Below are positions 48,010-60,852 of a stretch of 64,000 nucleotides of DNA, piece after piece. Every line of letters begins with the position of its first letter. Position 1 is the stretch's first letter. The position numbers and the translations under genes were made by a program. The notes under the pieces were generated by a model. It saw nothing but the letters and a program-made list of their open reading frames with translations. It was not told where the DNA came from and searched no databases. This DNA comes from Borrelia anserina Es (GTDB lineage Bacteria; Spirochaetota; Spirochaetia; Borreliales; Borreliaceae). Where the stretch lies: the NCBI RefSeq assembly GCF_001936255.1, contig NZ_CP013704.1, positions 372,001 to 436,000 on the forward strand. The letters are read 5' to 3'.

Positions 48010-49243
48010 AAAAGAAAGTCTAAGTTGTAAAACAAATGTAAGTTATAACTTAATACAAACAGAATCAGAAAAGCAAATCAGAAATGCAAACAAAATTTAC
48101 GTACTCGTCATTGAAGCTTCTTCTGTTAATAGAAAAGCCATATCAGATATAATAAACTCATCTCCAAAACTTGAAGTTATTGCAACTGCAGCCAATACAG
48201 ATTTTGCCCTTAAAAAACTTAAAAAACAACCAGACGTAATAATGCTTAGTTTAGAAACAGAAACGCTTAAAGAAATTAATTTCATCAAAAAAAAGAAAAA
48301 TATTAATAACAAACTCCCTGTTATTATCCTTTCGTCAAACAAAGACATAGCAAAAACCGCTCTCTTAAAAGGTGCTGACGACTTCATAATAAAAACTGAG
48401 AACAAATTAGATAGCATAAAAGATAAAATGATAAACTTACTCTCAGTTTATGGCAACAAAACTATAAAAAACAGAATCATATATAACATGAATTCAGAAC
48501 TCAAAACAAATAAAATTTTGACAAAAAATAGAGACAAAAAAGAAACCTTAAATATAACAGAAACAACAGATATAAATTTAATAATTAAAAAAGATACACC
48601 TGAAACTAAAAATCTCAATCAAGAAAAAATAATAGACAAACAAGATTTAAAAAAACTTAAAAAAAGAAAATTCGAAATAGTTGTTATTGGAATATCTACA
48701 GGAGGTCCTACAGCACTAAAGGAAATACTACCAGAAATTCCTAAAAACTTTCCTGTTCCAATAATAATTGTTCAACACATGCCCAAAGGATTTACCACAG
48801 AATTTGCAAGAAGTCTTAACAATATTTGCAATTTAGTTGTCAAAGAAACAAGTAATAAAGAAATACTTCAAAGAGGATTCATATACATAAGTCCTGGGGG
48901 ATATCATACAAGAATTAATAAAATAAACAAAAACTACCAAATAGAAGTCTTTGACGCTGAGAATATAAATGGACATAAACCTTCTATAGGCGTGCTATTT
49001 AAATCAATATCAGAAAATGTGAAAGAAAAAGCAATAGCTTTAATAATGACCGGAATGGGAAGTGATGGCTCTAGAGAAATTGGAGAAATTAAAAAAGCTG
49101 GTGGACTAACTATCGCACAAGATGAAAAAAGTTCATTGGTTTTTGGAATGCCAAAAATAGCAATAGAAGAAAATAATGTAGACTATATAGTTTCAGTAAG
49201 CCATATGGTAAAATTATTAAAAGCCATCCTTATTGATGGTTAA
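47984..49243 (+). CDS. cheB: Chemotaxis methylesterase CheB with degenerate receiver
   Basis: 419 residues. An N-terminal receiver-like domain (about 38-155) is followed by a long Lys/Asn-rich linker and the C-terminal methylesterase (about 228-415). The esterase triad is complete: Ser238 in GISTGG, His265 in QHMP and Asp361 in MGSDG. The receiver has lost its chemistry: the phosphorylated Asp is Ser89 (VIMLSLETE, usually LDIEMP) and the acidic pair reads IEAS instead of VDDS. The lysine is kept (FIIKT). The enzyme should not be activated by CheA phosphotransfer in the usual way. Starts inside cheR. Confidence 0.94.
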   Translation: MKRIITVLKKESLSCKTNVSYNLIQTESEKQIRNANKIYVLVIEASSVNRKAISDIINSSPKLEVIATAANTDFALKKLKKQPDVIMLSLETETLKEINFIKKKKNINNKLPVIILSSNKDIAKTALLKGADDFIIKTENKLDSIKDKMINLLSVYGNKTIKNRIIYNMNSELKTNKILTKNRDKKETLNITETTDINLIIKKDTPETKNLNQEKIIDKQDLKKLKKRKFEIVVIGISTGGPTALKEILPEIPKNFPVPIIIVQHMPKGFTTEFARSLNNICNLVVKETSNKEILQRGFIYISPGGYHTRINKINKNYQIEVFDAENINGHKPSIGVLFKSISENVKEKAIALIMTGMGSDGSREIGEIKKAGGLTIAQDEKSSLVFGMPKIAIEENNVDYIVSVSHMVKLLKAILIDG

Positions 49244-49266
49244 ATTTTTAAAGACAAGGATAAGCT

Positions 49267-50475
49267 TTGAACAGCAAAAAAGAGAACAATGAAGACCATT
49301 TTTCACATGTCAGCACCCTTGACATAAATCATGATAAAATATACATACTAGGAACAGCACATGTATCAAAAAAAAGTTCACAAGACACAGCAACTTTAAT
49401 TGAGACAATAAAGCCAGACTTTATTGCCGTTGAACTTGATGAAGCTCGATATCATGCAATCCTAGAAACAGATGAAAACGAAAAGTGGAGAAATTTAGAT
49501 ATATATAAAGTAATAAAGCAAGGAAAAACATTTTTATTAATAGTACAAATCATTTTAAGTAACTTCCAAAAAAAACTAGCAAAAGAACAAGGAATTAATC
49601 CTGGAGAAGAGATGAAAACGGCCATTTTAAAATCTAAAGAACATAACATACCGTTAATACTTGCAGACAGGAAAGTCGAGACAACCCTAAAGCGAGCTTG
49701 GAATTGTGTTCCTATTCTTGAAAAAGTCAAAATAATATCAAGCCTGTTTTCATTTTCAGATGTAAAAGTTACGAAAGATGAAATTGAAAAGTTAAAAGAA
49801 CAAGATGTTCTATCAAACATAATGGAAGAACTTGCAAAAGAAATTCCTAATGTAAAAAAAGTTTTAATCGATGAAAGAGATGAATTTATAGCAAGTAAAA
49901 TACTTGAAGGCTCAGGAAAAATCCTTGCAGTTGTTGGAGCTGGCCATGTAAAGGGAATAATAGCAAACTTAAAAGAAATTAAAGAAAATAAAAAAATTAT
50001 CAACATTGATGCTCTTAATAGCATACCTAAAACTACCTTTTCAATAAGTAAATTGATATCTTACCTTATAACAATTGCAATTGTTGTACTGATGGCAAGT
50101 TCATTCTACTTTAAAGGATTTGATTTCGCCTACAAAAATTTAAAGCTTTGGATAATATATAATTCTGTACTTGCCGGTCTCGCTGCTCTTTTACTAAGAG
50201 CCAATATTATAACGGTATTAACAGCATCAATTGGTGCTCCAATATTTTCCCTAATTCCATTTATTGGCACAGGTATGGTTGCAGGTCTTGTCGAGGCTTA
50301 CATAAATAAGCCAAAAATAAAAGATTTTGAAAAACTACAAGAAGATTTAGATAACATAAAAGGATATTTTAGAAACAAAGTTACAAAAATTTTATTAATA
50401 GTATTTTTCGTAAACATTGGATCTGCAATTGGAACAATTGTTGGATTTAAATCTTTGTTAAATATCTTTAGCTAA
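49267..50475 (+). CDS. TraB-family (pheromone-shutdown-like) membrane protein
   Basis: 402 residues. N-terminal TraB domain with ILGTAHVSKKSSQ, FIAVELDEARYHAI and VVGAGHVKGI, the conserved GxxH and E motifs of this putative metalloprotease-like family. The C-terminal third has three or four transmembrane helices (about 265-400). Named after an enterococcal plasmid function that need not apply here; the cellular role is unknown. Translation starts at TTG (49267-49269), with AAGGA six bases upstream. It follows cheB by 23 bp. Confidence 0.88.
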   Translation: MNSKKENNEDHFSHVSTLDINHDKIYILGTAHVSKKSSQDTATLIETIKPDFIAVELDEARYHAILETDENEKWRNLDIYKVIKQGKTFLLIVQIILSNFQKKLAKEQGINPGEEMKTAILKSKEHNIPLILADRKVETTLKRAWNCVPILEKVKIISSLFSFSDVKVTKDEIEKLKEQDVLSNIMEELAKEIPNVKKVLIDERDEFIASKILEGSGKILAVVGAGHVKGIIANLKEIKENKKIINIDALNSIPKTTFSISKLISYLITIAIVVLMASSFYFKGFDFAYKNLKLWIIYNSVLAGLAALLLRANIITVLTASIGAPIFSLIPFIGTGMVAGLVEAYINKPKIKDFEKLQEDLDNIKGYFRNKVTKILLIVFFVNIGSAIGTIVGFKSLLNIFS

Positions 50476-50514
50476 ATGCCAAAAAGAAAAATAAGAGTAT
50501 ACAGGAGTTACACT

Positions 50515-51147
50515 ATGAAACTTATTTTTTTAGGGCCCCCAGGTTCTGGAAAAGGTACAATTGCCAAGATACTCTCAAATAAATTAAATTACTACCACAT
50601 CTCAACAGGAGATCTATTCAGAGAAAATATATCAAGTGCTACCCCTCTTGGCAAGGAAATCAAACAAATAGTTGAGCATGGACAATTAGTACCCGACTCA
50701 ATCACAATAAAAATTGTTAAAGATAAAATCGATACCCTCGAAAATAAGGATAACTTTATCCTTGATGGATTTCCCAGAAATATCAATCAAGCCAAAGCTT
50801 TAGATCAGTTCCTGACAGATATCACAATCATTAACTTTTTAATTGACAAAGAGATATTAATAAAAAGGCTTTCTGGAAGAAGAATATGCCAGTCCTGCGG
50901 CGAAATATTTAATATATACACATTTCCTACAAAAGAAAAGGGGGTTTGTGATCTTTGTAAGGGTATCCTTTACCAAAGAAAAGATGATACAGCAGAATCT
51001 TTGAAAGTCAGACTTAAAGAATATCATTTGCAGACAAAACCACTAGTAGATTTTTACTCAAAGAGCAACAGACTCAATAATATAAACGCATCAAAAGAAA
51101 TTGACAAAGTGGAAAAAAGCTTAATGGAAATAATACTAAAAAATTAG
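50515..51147 (+). CDS. adk: Adenylate kinase
   Basis: Interconverts ATP+AMP and 2 ADP. The ATG at 50515 (MKLIFLGPPGSGKGT) has AGGAG 7 bases upstream; 13 codons before it in frame are ignored. The 210-residue protein is of long form with a four-cysteine zinc site in the LID (CQSC and CDLC), plus the P-loop GPPGSGKGT and the NMP-binding DGFPRN. AMP from the PurA/PurB pathway enters the adenylate pool through it. Confidence 0.97.
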   Translation: MKLIFLGPPGSGKGTIAKILSNKLNYYHISTGDLFRENISSATPLGKEIKQIVEHGQLVPDSITIKIVKDKIDTLENKDNFILDGFPRNINQAKALDQFLTDITIINFLIDKEILIKRLSGRRICQSCGEIFNIYTFPTKEKGVCDLCKGILYQRKDDTAESLKVRLKEYHLQTKPLVDFYSKSNRLNNINASKEIDKVEKSLMEIILKN

Positions 51148-51205
51148 AAAATATTCACTAAAAATAATAATGCTAATAATCTACTTTTTTATTTAAAAAA
51201 TAAAG

Positions 51206-51211
51206 TATAAT
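51206..51211 (+). promoter_or_regulatory. Candidate -10 box of dipA
   Basis: TATAAT at 51206-51211, 43 bp upstream of the dipA ATG, in the 106-bp gap after adk. A clear -35 is lacking (CTTTTT-like at the right distance). AGGAG precedes the start codon. Confidence 0.4.
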
Positions 51212-51253
51212 ATAAAAAGGATAAGAGAATATCTTATAGGAGCAAGAACTTAT

Positions 51254-52270
51254 ATGATAAAAAAATTATTCATGACACTACTCTTTTTACAGACCATGAT
51301 AATCTATTCAAAAGAAAACCAAGATAAAACGGAATATTTTTATATTAACTTTCAAGCGGCCTATTATCCACCACACGCACTCGGAACCGGGGAAAGCAAG
51401 TTTTCTCCAAGTTTTATATCCCCCCAATTTCAATCGGTAGCACCCAATAAACAGATTTCACCTAATTCTTGGGGAAGCATAAAACTAGTATCATATTTGG
51501 GTTACTATCACTTTTTTGAGCTTTTAAACAATCCTGATTCACCCTTGCTTAAAAATAATGGAATAGATATTGACTGCCATATTGGAATTTCACCTGTTGT
51601 TGCACTACTTAAAGGTAAAATTAGTTTTACTCCCATTGCATTTATCAACCTATACACAGGAGTCGAGTTTGGAATAGGTTGGGAAGGATTTGGATTTAAA
51701 GGCATTGGGGTACACATCGGTAATGGACAATACTCAAGAAATCCAGAATTTTACTCTGAAACAATAATAGGAGGAAGACTACAATTCGATCTGAATGCTG
51801 TGCTTGACGGAGACTGGACGCATATTATTGCAGTTGCTGGAAACAATATTCTGTATATAAACAATCCACATGCTGATGATAATCAACTTTGGAAGTATAA
51901 AGCCGACGAAGGCAAAAATGTAAATGGATTTAAAATAACTCCCTATGCACTCTTAGCCTACAAAATGCCCCTGCCCCTTAATACGATCGGACTTTTATAC
52001 GAAGGCCAAACATACATTGGACATGCAAGATATATAAGTACAATACAAAATAAAGGATGGGGAAGCAACTTCTTTTATCATAATATCTCCCTTATTTCAA
52101 AAGTTGAAATCAAGGAAAATTTAACACTAGACATGCAATTTAAATTCTCAACGGCGCCTATGTATACAGCAAATACATTAGGAATGGCTGATGTCTCAAA
52201 AAGGATAAGTGCAAACAATTCATATATTTACTACGATTCTATTGGATTTTCTTTAACTTATAAGATTTAG
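51254..52270 (+). CDS. dipA: Outer-membrane porin DipA
   Basis: 338 residues with a signal peptide (MIKKLFMTLLFLQTMIIYS) and then alternating amphipathic strands with many aromatics and glycines (GVEFGIGWEGFGFKGIGVHI, YALLAYKMPLPLNTIGLLYE), ending in FSLTYKI. Position after adk and before rrp1 matches DipA of Borrelia, reported as a dicarboxylate-selective porin of the outer membrane. A beta-barrel of 14 to 16 strands would fit the length. The stop lies 2 bp from the rrp1 stop on the other strand. Confidence 0.85.
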   Translation: MIKKLFMTLLFLQTMIIYSKENQDKTEYFYINFQAAYYPPHALGTGESKFSPSFISPQFQSVAPNKQISPNSWGSIKLVSYLGYYHFFELLNNPDSPLLKNNGIDIDCHIGISPVVALLKGKISFTPIAFINLYTGVEFGIGWEGFGFKGIGVHIGNGQYSRNPEFYSETIIGGRLQFDLNAVLDGDWTHIIAVAGNNILYINNPHADDNQLWKYKADEGKNVNGFKITPYALLAYKMPLPLNTIGLLYEGQTYIGHARYISTIQNKGWGSNFFYHNISLISKVEIKENLTLDMQFKFSTAPMYTANTLGMADVSKRISANNSYIYYDSIGFSLTYKI

Positions 52271-52272
52271 CT

Positions 52273-53205
52273 TTAATACTTAAGTTGATTACGACCAAAA
52301 ATTTTAGCTTCATATAACTTATCGTCAGCACGCTTAATAATATTGGTAAAATTAGAATCATGTGGAATTTGTTCAGCTAATCCAACTGAAACTGTTACAA
52401 AATTAGAAATACTACTATACTCATGCACTATAGCTAAATTTCTAATGTCTTCAATTAGAATATCGACAATCTTAATCATTTCATCCAAACTCTTGCCTAC
52501 AGAAAATAAAATAAATTCCTCACCACCATAACGAGCAATATCTATCTTATATCTAACAGCAATTTTATTTAAACTCTTTGCAATCAACTTAAGACATTCA
52601 TCACCATTGGTATGTCCATAATTATCATTATATTTTTTAAAATAATCGATATCTAACATTCCCACAATGACGTTACGGCTATGCTCCAAGGCCTGCATCC
52701 AAAACTTAGCAAACTTATCTGTGAAAAACCTTCTATTAGGAATTTGGGTTAGACCATCAATTCTTGCAAGATTCTTAAAATAATCCCTAAGTCTCTTAAG
52801 TTCAAGATGAGTTTTAATTCTTGCATTAATAATTCTGCCATTAAAAGGTTTTAGAATATAGTCTACTCCACCGACATTAAACCCTTCTAGTTGAGCATCA
52901 ATAGAATCTCTTGAACTAATAAAAATTATAGGAATATCTCTCGTCTCAGGATCACTTTTAAGCCTTTTACAGACCTCATAACCACTAACATCTGGAAGTA
53001 GTATGTCAAGAAGGATTAAATCAGGACTAAAAATTTCAACTTGTTTTAAAGCATCAATACCATTTAATGCAATTCTAATTTCATAATTATATTGCAAGAT
53101 ACCTACCAATAAATCCAGATTCGTAGGTGTATCATCTACAAGCAGCAACTTATGAGGTTCAACTACAGCTCCATCAAAATCATCTAAAATCATATCTTCC
53201 ATCAC
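52273..53205 (-). CDS. rrp1: Response regulator diguanylate cyclase Rrp1
   Basis: 310 residues: receiver domain (about 18-135; acidic pair Asp24-Asp25, phospho-acceptor Asp67 in LILLDILLPD, Lys119) and a GGDEF domain (about 145-310) with the active motif RYGGEEF at 225-231. It makes c-di-GMP when phosphorylated by Hk1; in Borrelia it is the sole known diguanylate cyclase and is needed in the tick. The ORF opens at GTG 53203-53205, immediately followed by ATG; the stop codon of hk1 overlaps, so the pair is coupled. Confidence 0.97.
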   Translation of the reverse strand: MMEDMILDDFDGAVVEPHKLLLVDDTPTNLDLLVGILQYNYEIRIALNGIDALKQVEIFSPDLILLDILLPDVSGYEVCKRLKSDPETRDIPIIFISSRDSIDAQLEGFNVGGVDYILKPFNGRIINARIKTHLELKRLRDYFKNLARIDGLTQIPNRRFFTDKFAKFWMQALEHSRNVIVGMLDIDYFKKYNDNYGHTNGDECLKLIAKSLNKIAVRYKIDIARYGGEEFILFSVGKSLDEMIKIVDILIEDIRNLAIVHEYSSISNFVTVSVGLAEQIPHDSNFTNIIKRADDKLYEAKIFGRNQLKY

Positions 53206-56200
53206 GATTTCTCTGCTTTAACAGTATTCATCATACGTTTAACAATACTAGCGCTTTCTTTAAAATTGTATACTCTTAAATATTTAATAAGGTAATCAAG
53301 TAATATAATATTATTGCCATCCAACCTATATCTCTTAAGAACGTTAAGTACTTTCTTATATTCTTTGGGATTTCCATTCTCTATGCCATTTAAAAGCTTC
53401 CGCATAAGAACCAGGAATTCATCATTGCTTTTAAATTTTAATTTTTTCTGATCGTCAGCACCAATAACATTTAAAATACGCTCTCTTATATTCTTAACAA
53501 GTATGATCAAATCTTTACGTGCCTTAGAATACAATATTTTTAATTCATTTATTGAATCTGTACTTGTCTCAATCTGCTTAAACTTTTCAAATAAGTTACT
53601 ACGCATATTACCAAGAGCTCCAGCAATTGAATGAGCTAGGTCTTTTATTAATTCTTCATTATTTAAATTAAAAGCCTCATCCAAGTCACGTATTAGACTA
53701 TCACTAATATCAGCAAATCCCCTGCATAAATCAACATACATATCATATGTGATATTTAAATCCATTAAAGCACTAGTAACATCTAAATTAGGCAAATCAA
53801 AAAATCCATCTAATTTCTTATCTGCCATAATTTTATTATCTCCAATTTCAATATGTAAATATTTTCTTAATATGCAGTTAATTGAACTAATATGTATTGG
53901 TTTTGCAAGATAATCATTCATCCCATTTTCTAAACATCTATCTTTATATTCCCTTAATGCATGTGCAGTTACAGCTATTAACACACATGGATTTAAGTTA
54001 TTCTGGCTTTCAAATTTGCGTACTTCTTTAGACACCATAAATCCATCACAACTTGACATTCTTATATCAATAAAAGCTACATCATATCTTTTGGTTTTTA
54101 AAAATTCAATAGCCTTAGCACCATCATCTACAATATCAATGGAATCTTCTTTAATACCTATAACAACTAAAATATCCTTTAATATTCTTTGATTAATTTC
54201 ATTATCCTCAGCTATTAAGATGCTAACATTATCTTTAATCTTAAGAGAACTAGACTCACCTATTATTGGAACATCGACAATTGGACCATTTTTAATCCAA
54301 TCAGAATAAAAATCCCACCTTTTAAAAGGTTTTTGCATATATTCATATTTAAAACCTATAATCTCATCACTCTTTAAATAATAGAACACAAATACTATTC
54401 TTACATCATAATTTAAATTGTCAATTCTCTCAGCAAACTTAAGACCTTCGTGCAAACCAGAATCACTAACATTTATAAAAATAAAATCATAATAAGGATA
54501 CCTACAATACGCTTTATAAGCATCCTCATAAGAGTAAAAATAATGTATGTTCCTATAATCAAATATATTACTTATTTCTCTTAAGACTTCAACAGTCTTT
54601 TTACTTAAAAATAAACTTAAAATCTTTTTGCTTGTTACCAATTCCAACTTACTTAATTCTTTGTTTTGAATCTTATTACCCAAAACAAAAGGCAACATAA
54701 ATGAAAAAGTTGTTCCCCTCCCCAATTCACTCTCAACCGTAATGCCAGGACCGCCCATTAAACTAACAAGCTTCCTAGATATCGCAAGCCCAAGACCAGT
54801 CCCTTCATACTTTCTAGCATCAGAATCATCCCCTTGCCTAAACAATTCAAATATTCTCGGTATATTACTCTTTTTAATTCCTTTACCAGTATCGGTCACC
54901 TTAAACTCAATAACTATTTTAGTACTATTACTATCTTCTGTAATGCTTATAACCTCATAGTTTAAAACTATTATTCCGTCTGCAGTAAATTTAAAAGAAT
55001 TGCCTATTAAATTAATAAGTACCTTCTTAAGTCTAGATCTATCTCCTATTAAATAACTCTCTAAATCTGATTTTGAGTAAAAAATTAAATCAAGATTCTG
55101 TTTTGCGCTTTGGGATTGAAAACTCCTCACAATACCTTCAATTTCACGTTCCAAATCTATTTCATTATTTTCAATATATATCCCATTCATGTCTATTTTA
55201 GAGATATATAATATATCATCAATTAAAGAAAGCAATGAGATAGATGAATAATTTATCATTTGTACATACTCTTTTTGAACACCTAAAAGTCCGGTATTCT
55301 CCAAAAGCTCGGTAGCAGCTATTATACCATTAATGGGAGTACGAATATCATGACTCATACTTGCTAAAAAAATAGTCTTAGCAACAATAGCATCCTCAAT
55401 AACTTTTTTCTCACTGATTGCATAAGAATACATTTTTTTCCTAAATCCTATCTCCTTCCATAAATTAAATAGGAAAAAGACAAAAATAGTAAAAACAAAC
55501 ATGCTGATGGTTAATACTGCTATACCAGACTTTTTTAGTCGCATATCTTTAGAACTCTCATGAACACTAAATACCCAGTCATCAAAATATAATTTATTGT
55601 TCACATTTGTACGGAATAAAATCTTTTGTACAATCCTTCTTAAAATATGATCCTGGTTATAAACTGCAACATTTACATTAAACGTTAGATCTGGAACGGT
55701 AAGAATTTTTTTAATATCCCTAATATCTAGGTCTTCAAAATTAATAGTAGCAGTATATTCATCGCTAACAATCCCACTGACCTTACCTCTATAAAGAAGA
55801 TCTAAAGCTTCTTTAAAACTATCAACTTGTACCAGCTGTGTTCCTATTTGAGTTTCTAATTCCTTGGTATACAAAAATTTCAATACTGCAATACAATCAG
55901 ACGACCTAGATGTAAATAATCTAGATTTATTTGAGAAAAGATGTAGTGGAATTTCTGAAACTGCTTTGACATTAAAAACATAATCTGAATTTGAATTATC
56001 TAAATTAGCAGATAATATATCTATTTTTCCTAATTTAACTAATTCTTCAATTTCGCCCTCAGGCACACTTACAATATTAAAATCCAAATTTGTCAATCGT
56101 CTTATCTTATTAATTAACCTCTCATTAATCCCTTTATAACGACCGGAATCAAAATAATCAATAGGATACCAATTTTTAACAGCAAGATTTAATTTTCTAT

Positions 56201-57647
56201 TACTTTGTAGCCAAATTTTTTCCTCAATATTAAAATTAGTGATATTCATGTGTCCATAAAAATTATCTTGATAATCTTTGATTTCACCTTGTCCAAGCCA
56301 ATTTTTACCTATTTGTAACAAGGTATCAAATAAAATGTTAGGTATTAATGAATTAAGCATATATGTAAACAATTGTAATCGTTCATTATTGGCAGCTAAT
56401 ACCAAAGATTTTCTTTTGGTTAAACTGGAATCTCTAAAACTCAATATATTATTATATCCATGTAGTCTTGACAAATAGTTTGTAGTAATGGAATTTTCTA
56501 CGAATCCATATGAACGATTGATGATATCTAAAAAATTACTTACTATATCTGTATTTTTATCTAAGAGAATACCATTAAAATTAAAATCAATAATTTGTGA
56601 ATTTATAACTTTATTACTATTTTTAGCATTAGTTAAATATAAATTAAAATCCAGTGAGCATATTGGAGCAATTACTCTATACTTTTGAGAACTTAAAATA
56701 TTATTATCCTCAATAATTCCTCCCCAAATAGATACATCCTTATCGTCTAGGCTTCTTTTAATACTCTCCTTTGGAAATCCTATAAATTTCACTGAAAAAC
56801 CATATTCTCTAGCAAGAGCATTCCATAAGTCAACTAAAATTCCTGAAAATTGACCCTTAGAATTAATAAAACTAAAAGGAGGATAATCATTATATATTCC
56901 AACATCAAGCCTAAATAAAAAATCTAATTCTTTAAAAGAATCATATTTTTCTTTAGGAATAGATTGTAGATAATTTAAAAGATCCAGATCTAAATCTCTT
57001 AACTGAATGCCAGCATTCTTACTAATAGCAGCTCTTATGCCAAAACTATAAAAATATTCAGAATTAAAAACACTAACAAAATACGGATAGAAAGAATTAT
57101 ACCACACACAAGATAATGACTTATAACTCCCATAAACCAAGTCAATATTATTTTCTCTTAATGCTAGAAGTAATCTTTCAGTATCTGGAAATAAAGAAAC
57201 ATTATCAACATAACCATGAAATCTCAAAATATCCTCATATATAGTATTCTTTACAACACCTACACGTAACTTACTTGAAAAAAATAAATCAGAAGGTTTT
57301 TGCCCTTTTGATGGATTATAAATTAATGCAGTTACACATTTTCCAACCTCATTTTTAAAATAAAGATATTCATTTAAATATGAATTATAAGTTAATCCCA
57401 AATACACTACATCATCTTCAATGCTATTTTGATCAAGATACTCAATAGCTTCTACACTAATGTCATAATTATGATCTTGTGCCCATTTATCTAAAAGATC
57501 AAAAATTATGCCAAACATTTTACCTTCTCGATTCTTATAATAAAGAGGATAGTATTGATCTACAAGTTTAAATTTAAGAGTTTGATTAGCAATCAAACTG
57601 ACATGAGATAAAAAAAATATAAATATAAAAATACCCAAACCACGCAT
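53202..57647 (-). CDS. hk1: Hybrid sensor histidine kinase Hk1
   Basis: 1481 residues. Signal peptide (MRGLGIFIFIFFLSHVSLI), three tandem periplasmic substrate-binding-like domains (about 27-240, 245-475 with VGIYNDYPPFSFI, and 480-700 with LAVKNWYPIDYF), one membrane helix (about 705-730), and HisKA with His766 in SMSHDIRTPIN. A HATPase follows (LINLIGNSFKFT, TDTGKGI, GTGLGLA), then a receiver with Asp1194 in AFIDIRMSS, and an Hpt domain with His1339 in DLAHSIAGALGN. A phosphorelay His-Asp-His to Rrp1 follows from this order. The ligand is unknown; the three sensor domains suggest small amino acids or similar. First gene downstream of 5S rRNA, same strand. Confidence 0.97.
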   Translation of the reverse strand: MRGLGIFIFIFFLSHVSLIANQTLKFKLVDQYYPLYYKNREGKMFGIIFDLLDKWAQDHNYDISVEAIEYLDQNSIEDDVVYLGLTYNSYLNEYLYFKNEVGKCVTALIYNPSKGQKPSDLFFSSKLRVGVVKNTIYEDILRFHGYVDNVSLFPDTERLLLALRENNIDLVYGSYKSLSCVWYNSFYPYFVSVFNSEYFYSFGIRAAISKNAGIQLRDLDLDLLNYLQSIPKEKYDSFKELDFLFRLDVGIYNDYPPFSFINSKGQFSGILVDLWNALAREYGFSVKFIGFPKESIKRSLDDKDVSIWGGIIEDNNILSSQKYRVIAPICSLDFNLYLTNAKNSNKVINSQIIDFNFNGILLDKNTDIVSNFLDIINRSYGFVENSITTNYLSRLHGYNNILSFRDSSLTKRKSLVLAANNERLQLFTYMLNSLIPNILFDTLLQIGKNWLGQGEIKDYQDNFYGHMNITNFNIEEKIWLQSNRKLNLAVKNWYPIDYFDSGRYKGINERLINKIRRLTNLDFNIVSVPEGEIEELVKLGKIDILSANLDNSNSDYVFNVKAVSEIPLHLFSNKSRLFTSRSSDCIAVLKFLYTKELETQIGTQLVQVDSFKEALDLLYRGKVSGIVSDEYTATINFEDLDIRDIKKILTVPDLTFNVNVAVYNQDHILRRIVQKILFRTNVNNKLYFDDWVFSVHESSKDMRLKKSGIAVLTISMFVFTIFVFFLFNLWKEIGFRKKMYSYAISEKKVIEDAIVAKTIFLASMSHDIRTPINGIIAATELLENTGLLGVQKEYVQMINYSSISLLSLIDDILYISKIDMNGIYIENNEIDLEREIEGIVRSFQSQSAKQNLDLIFYSKSDLESYLIGDRSRLKKVLINLIGNSFKFTADGIIVLNYEVISITEDSNSTKIVIEFKVTDTGKGIKKSNIPRIFELFRQGDDSDARKYEGTGLGLAISRKLVSLMGGPGITVESELGRGTTFSFMLPFVLGNKIQNKELSKLELVTSKKILSLFLSKKTVEVLREISNIFDYRNIHYFYSYEDAYKAYCRYPYYDFIFINVSDSGLHEGLKFAERIDNLNYDVRIVFVFYYLKSDEIIGFKYEYMQKPFKRWDFYSDWIKNGPIVDVPIIGESSSLKIKDNVSILIAEDNEINQRILKDILVVIGIKEDSIDIVDDGAKAIEFLKTKRYDVAFIDIRMSSCDGFMVSKEVRKFESQNNLNPCVLIAVTAHALREYKDRCLENGMNDYLAKPIHISSINCILRKYLHIEIGDNKIMADKKLDGFFDLPNLDVTSALMDLNITYDMYVDLCRGFADISDSLIRDLDEAFNLNNEELIKDLAHSIAGALGNMRSNLFEKFKQIETSTDSINELKILYSKARKDLIILVKNIRERILNVIGADDQKKLKFKSNDEFLVLMRKLLNGIENGNPKEYKKVLNVLKRYRLDGNNIILLDYLIKYLRVYNFKESASIVKRMMNTVKAEKS

Positions 57648-57681
57648 AATCCCATACTATTCACAGCACAATACAATATGA

Positions 57682-57717
57682 CATTAAAATACAATATATT
57701 TTAATGTATATTAAAAT
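57682..57717 (-). promoter_or_regulatory. Three-arm alternative hairpin between 5S rRNA and hk1
   Basis: CATTAAAAT (57682-57690), ATTTTAATG (57698-57706) and ATTAAAAT (57710-57717): the middle arm pairs perfectly with either neighbour. On the minus strand this lies just after the 5S 3' end and its TTTTTTG run and 35 bp before hk1. It could act as a terminator/antiterminator pair, but all pairs but one are A-T. Confidence 0.35.
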
Positions 57718-57729
57718 GAAAACAAAAAA

Positions 57730-57841
57730 CCCTGGCAATAACCTACTCTCCCGCAAACTCGCAGTACCATCAGCGAATAAGAGCTTAACTTCTGTGTTCG
57801 GAATGATAACAGGTGTTTCCTCTTTTCTTTAATCACCAGGG
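57730..57841 (-). rRNA. rrf: 5S ribosomal RNA
   Basis: About 112 nt. The ends pair (CCCTGGTGATT at the 5' side, CCAGGG at the 3' side), and the internal sequence has the usual GAACACAGAAG-like loop and ACTGCGAGTTTGCGGGAG segment. A TTTTTTG run follows the 3' end. Confidence 0.95.
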
Positions 57842-57852
57842 TGTATTTATAA

Positions 57853-57866
57853 GGAAGACAAAAATA

Positions 57867-57875
<9 letters not shown>
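57853..57875 (-). other. 23S processing stem, 3' strand
   Basis: Pairs over 23 nt with 60794-60816, with only two G-U pairs and no mismatch. It brings the ends of 23S together, as for RNase III processing. The other half is described with the promoter region. Confidence 0.85.
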
Positions 57876-60802
<2,927 letters not shown>

Positions 60803-60852
60803 TATTTTTATCTTCCATCTCTAATTTGCCAATCGTTTATACAACATAAAAT

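Noticed and set aside
49452-50024. 190-aa ORF opposite the TraB-family gene
   Set aside because: Ser/Phe-rich antisense shadow without recognisable domain; the opposite frame has clear TraB motifs.
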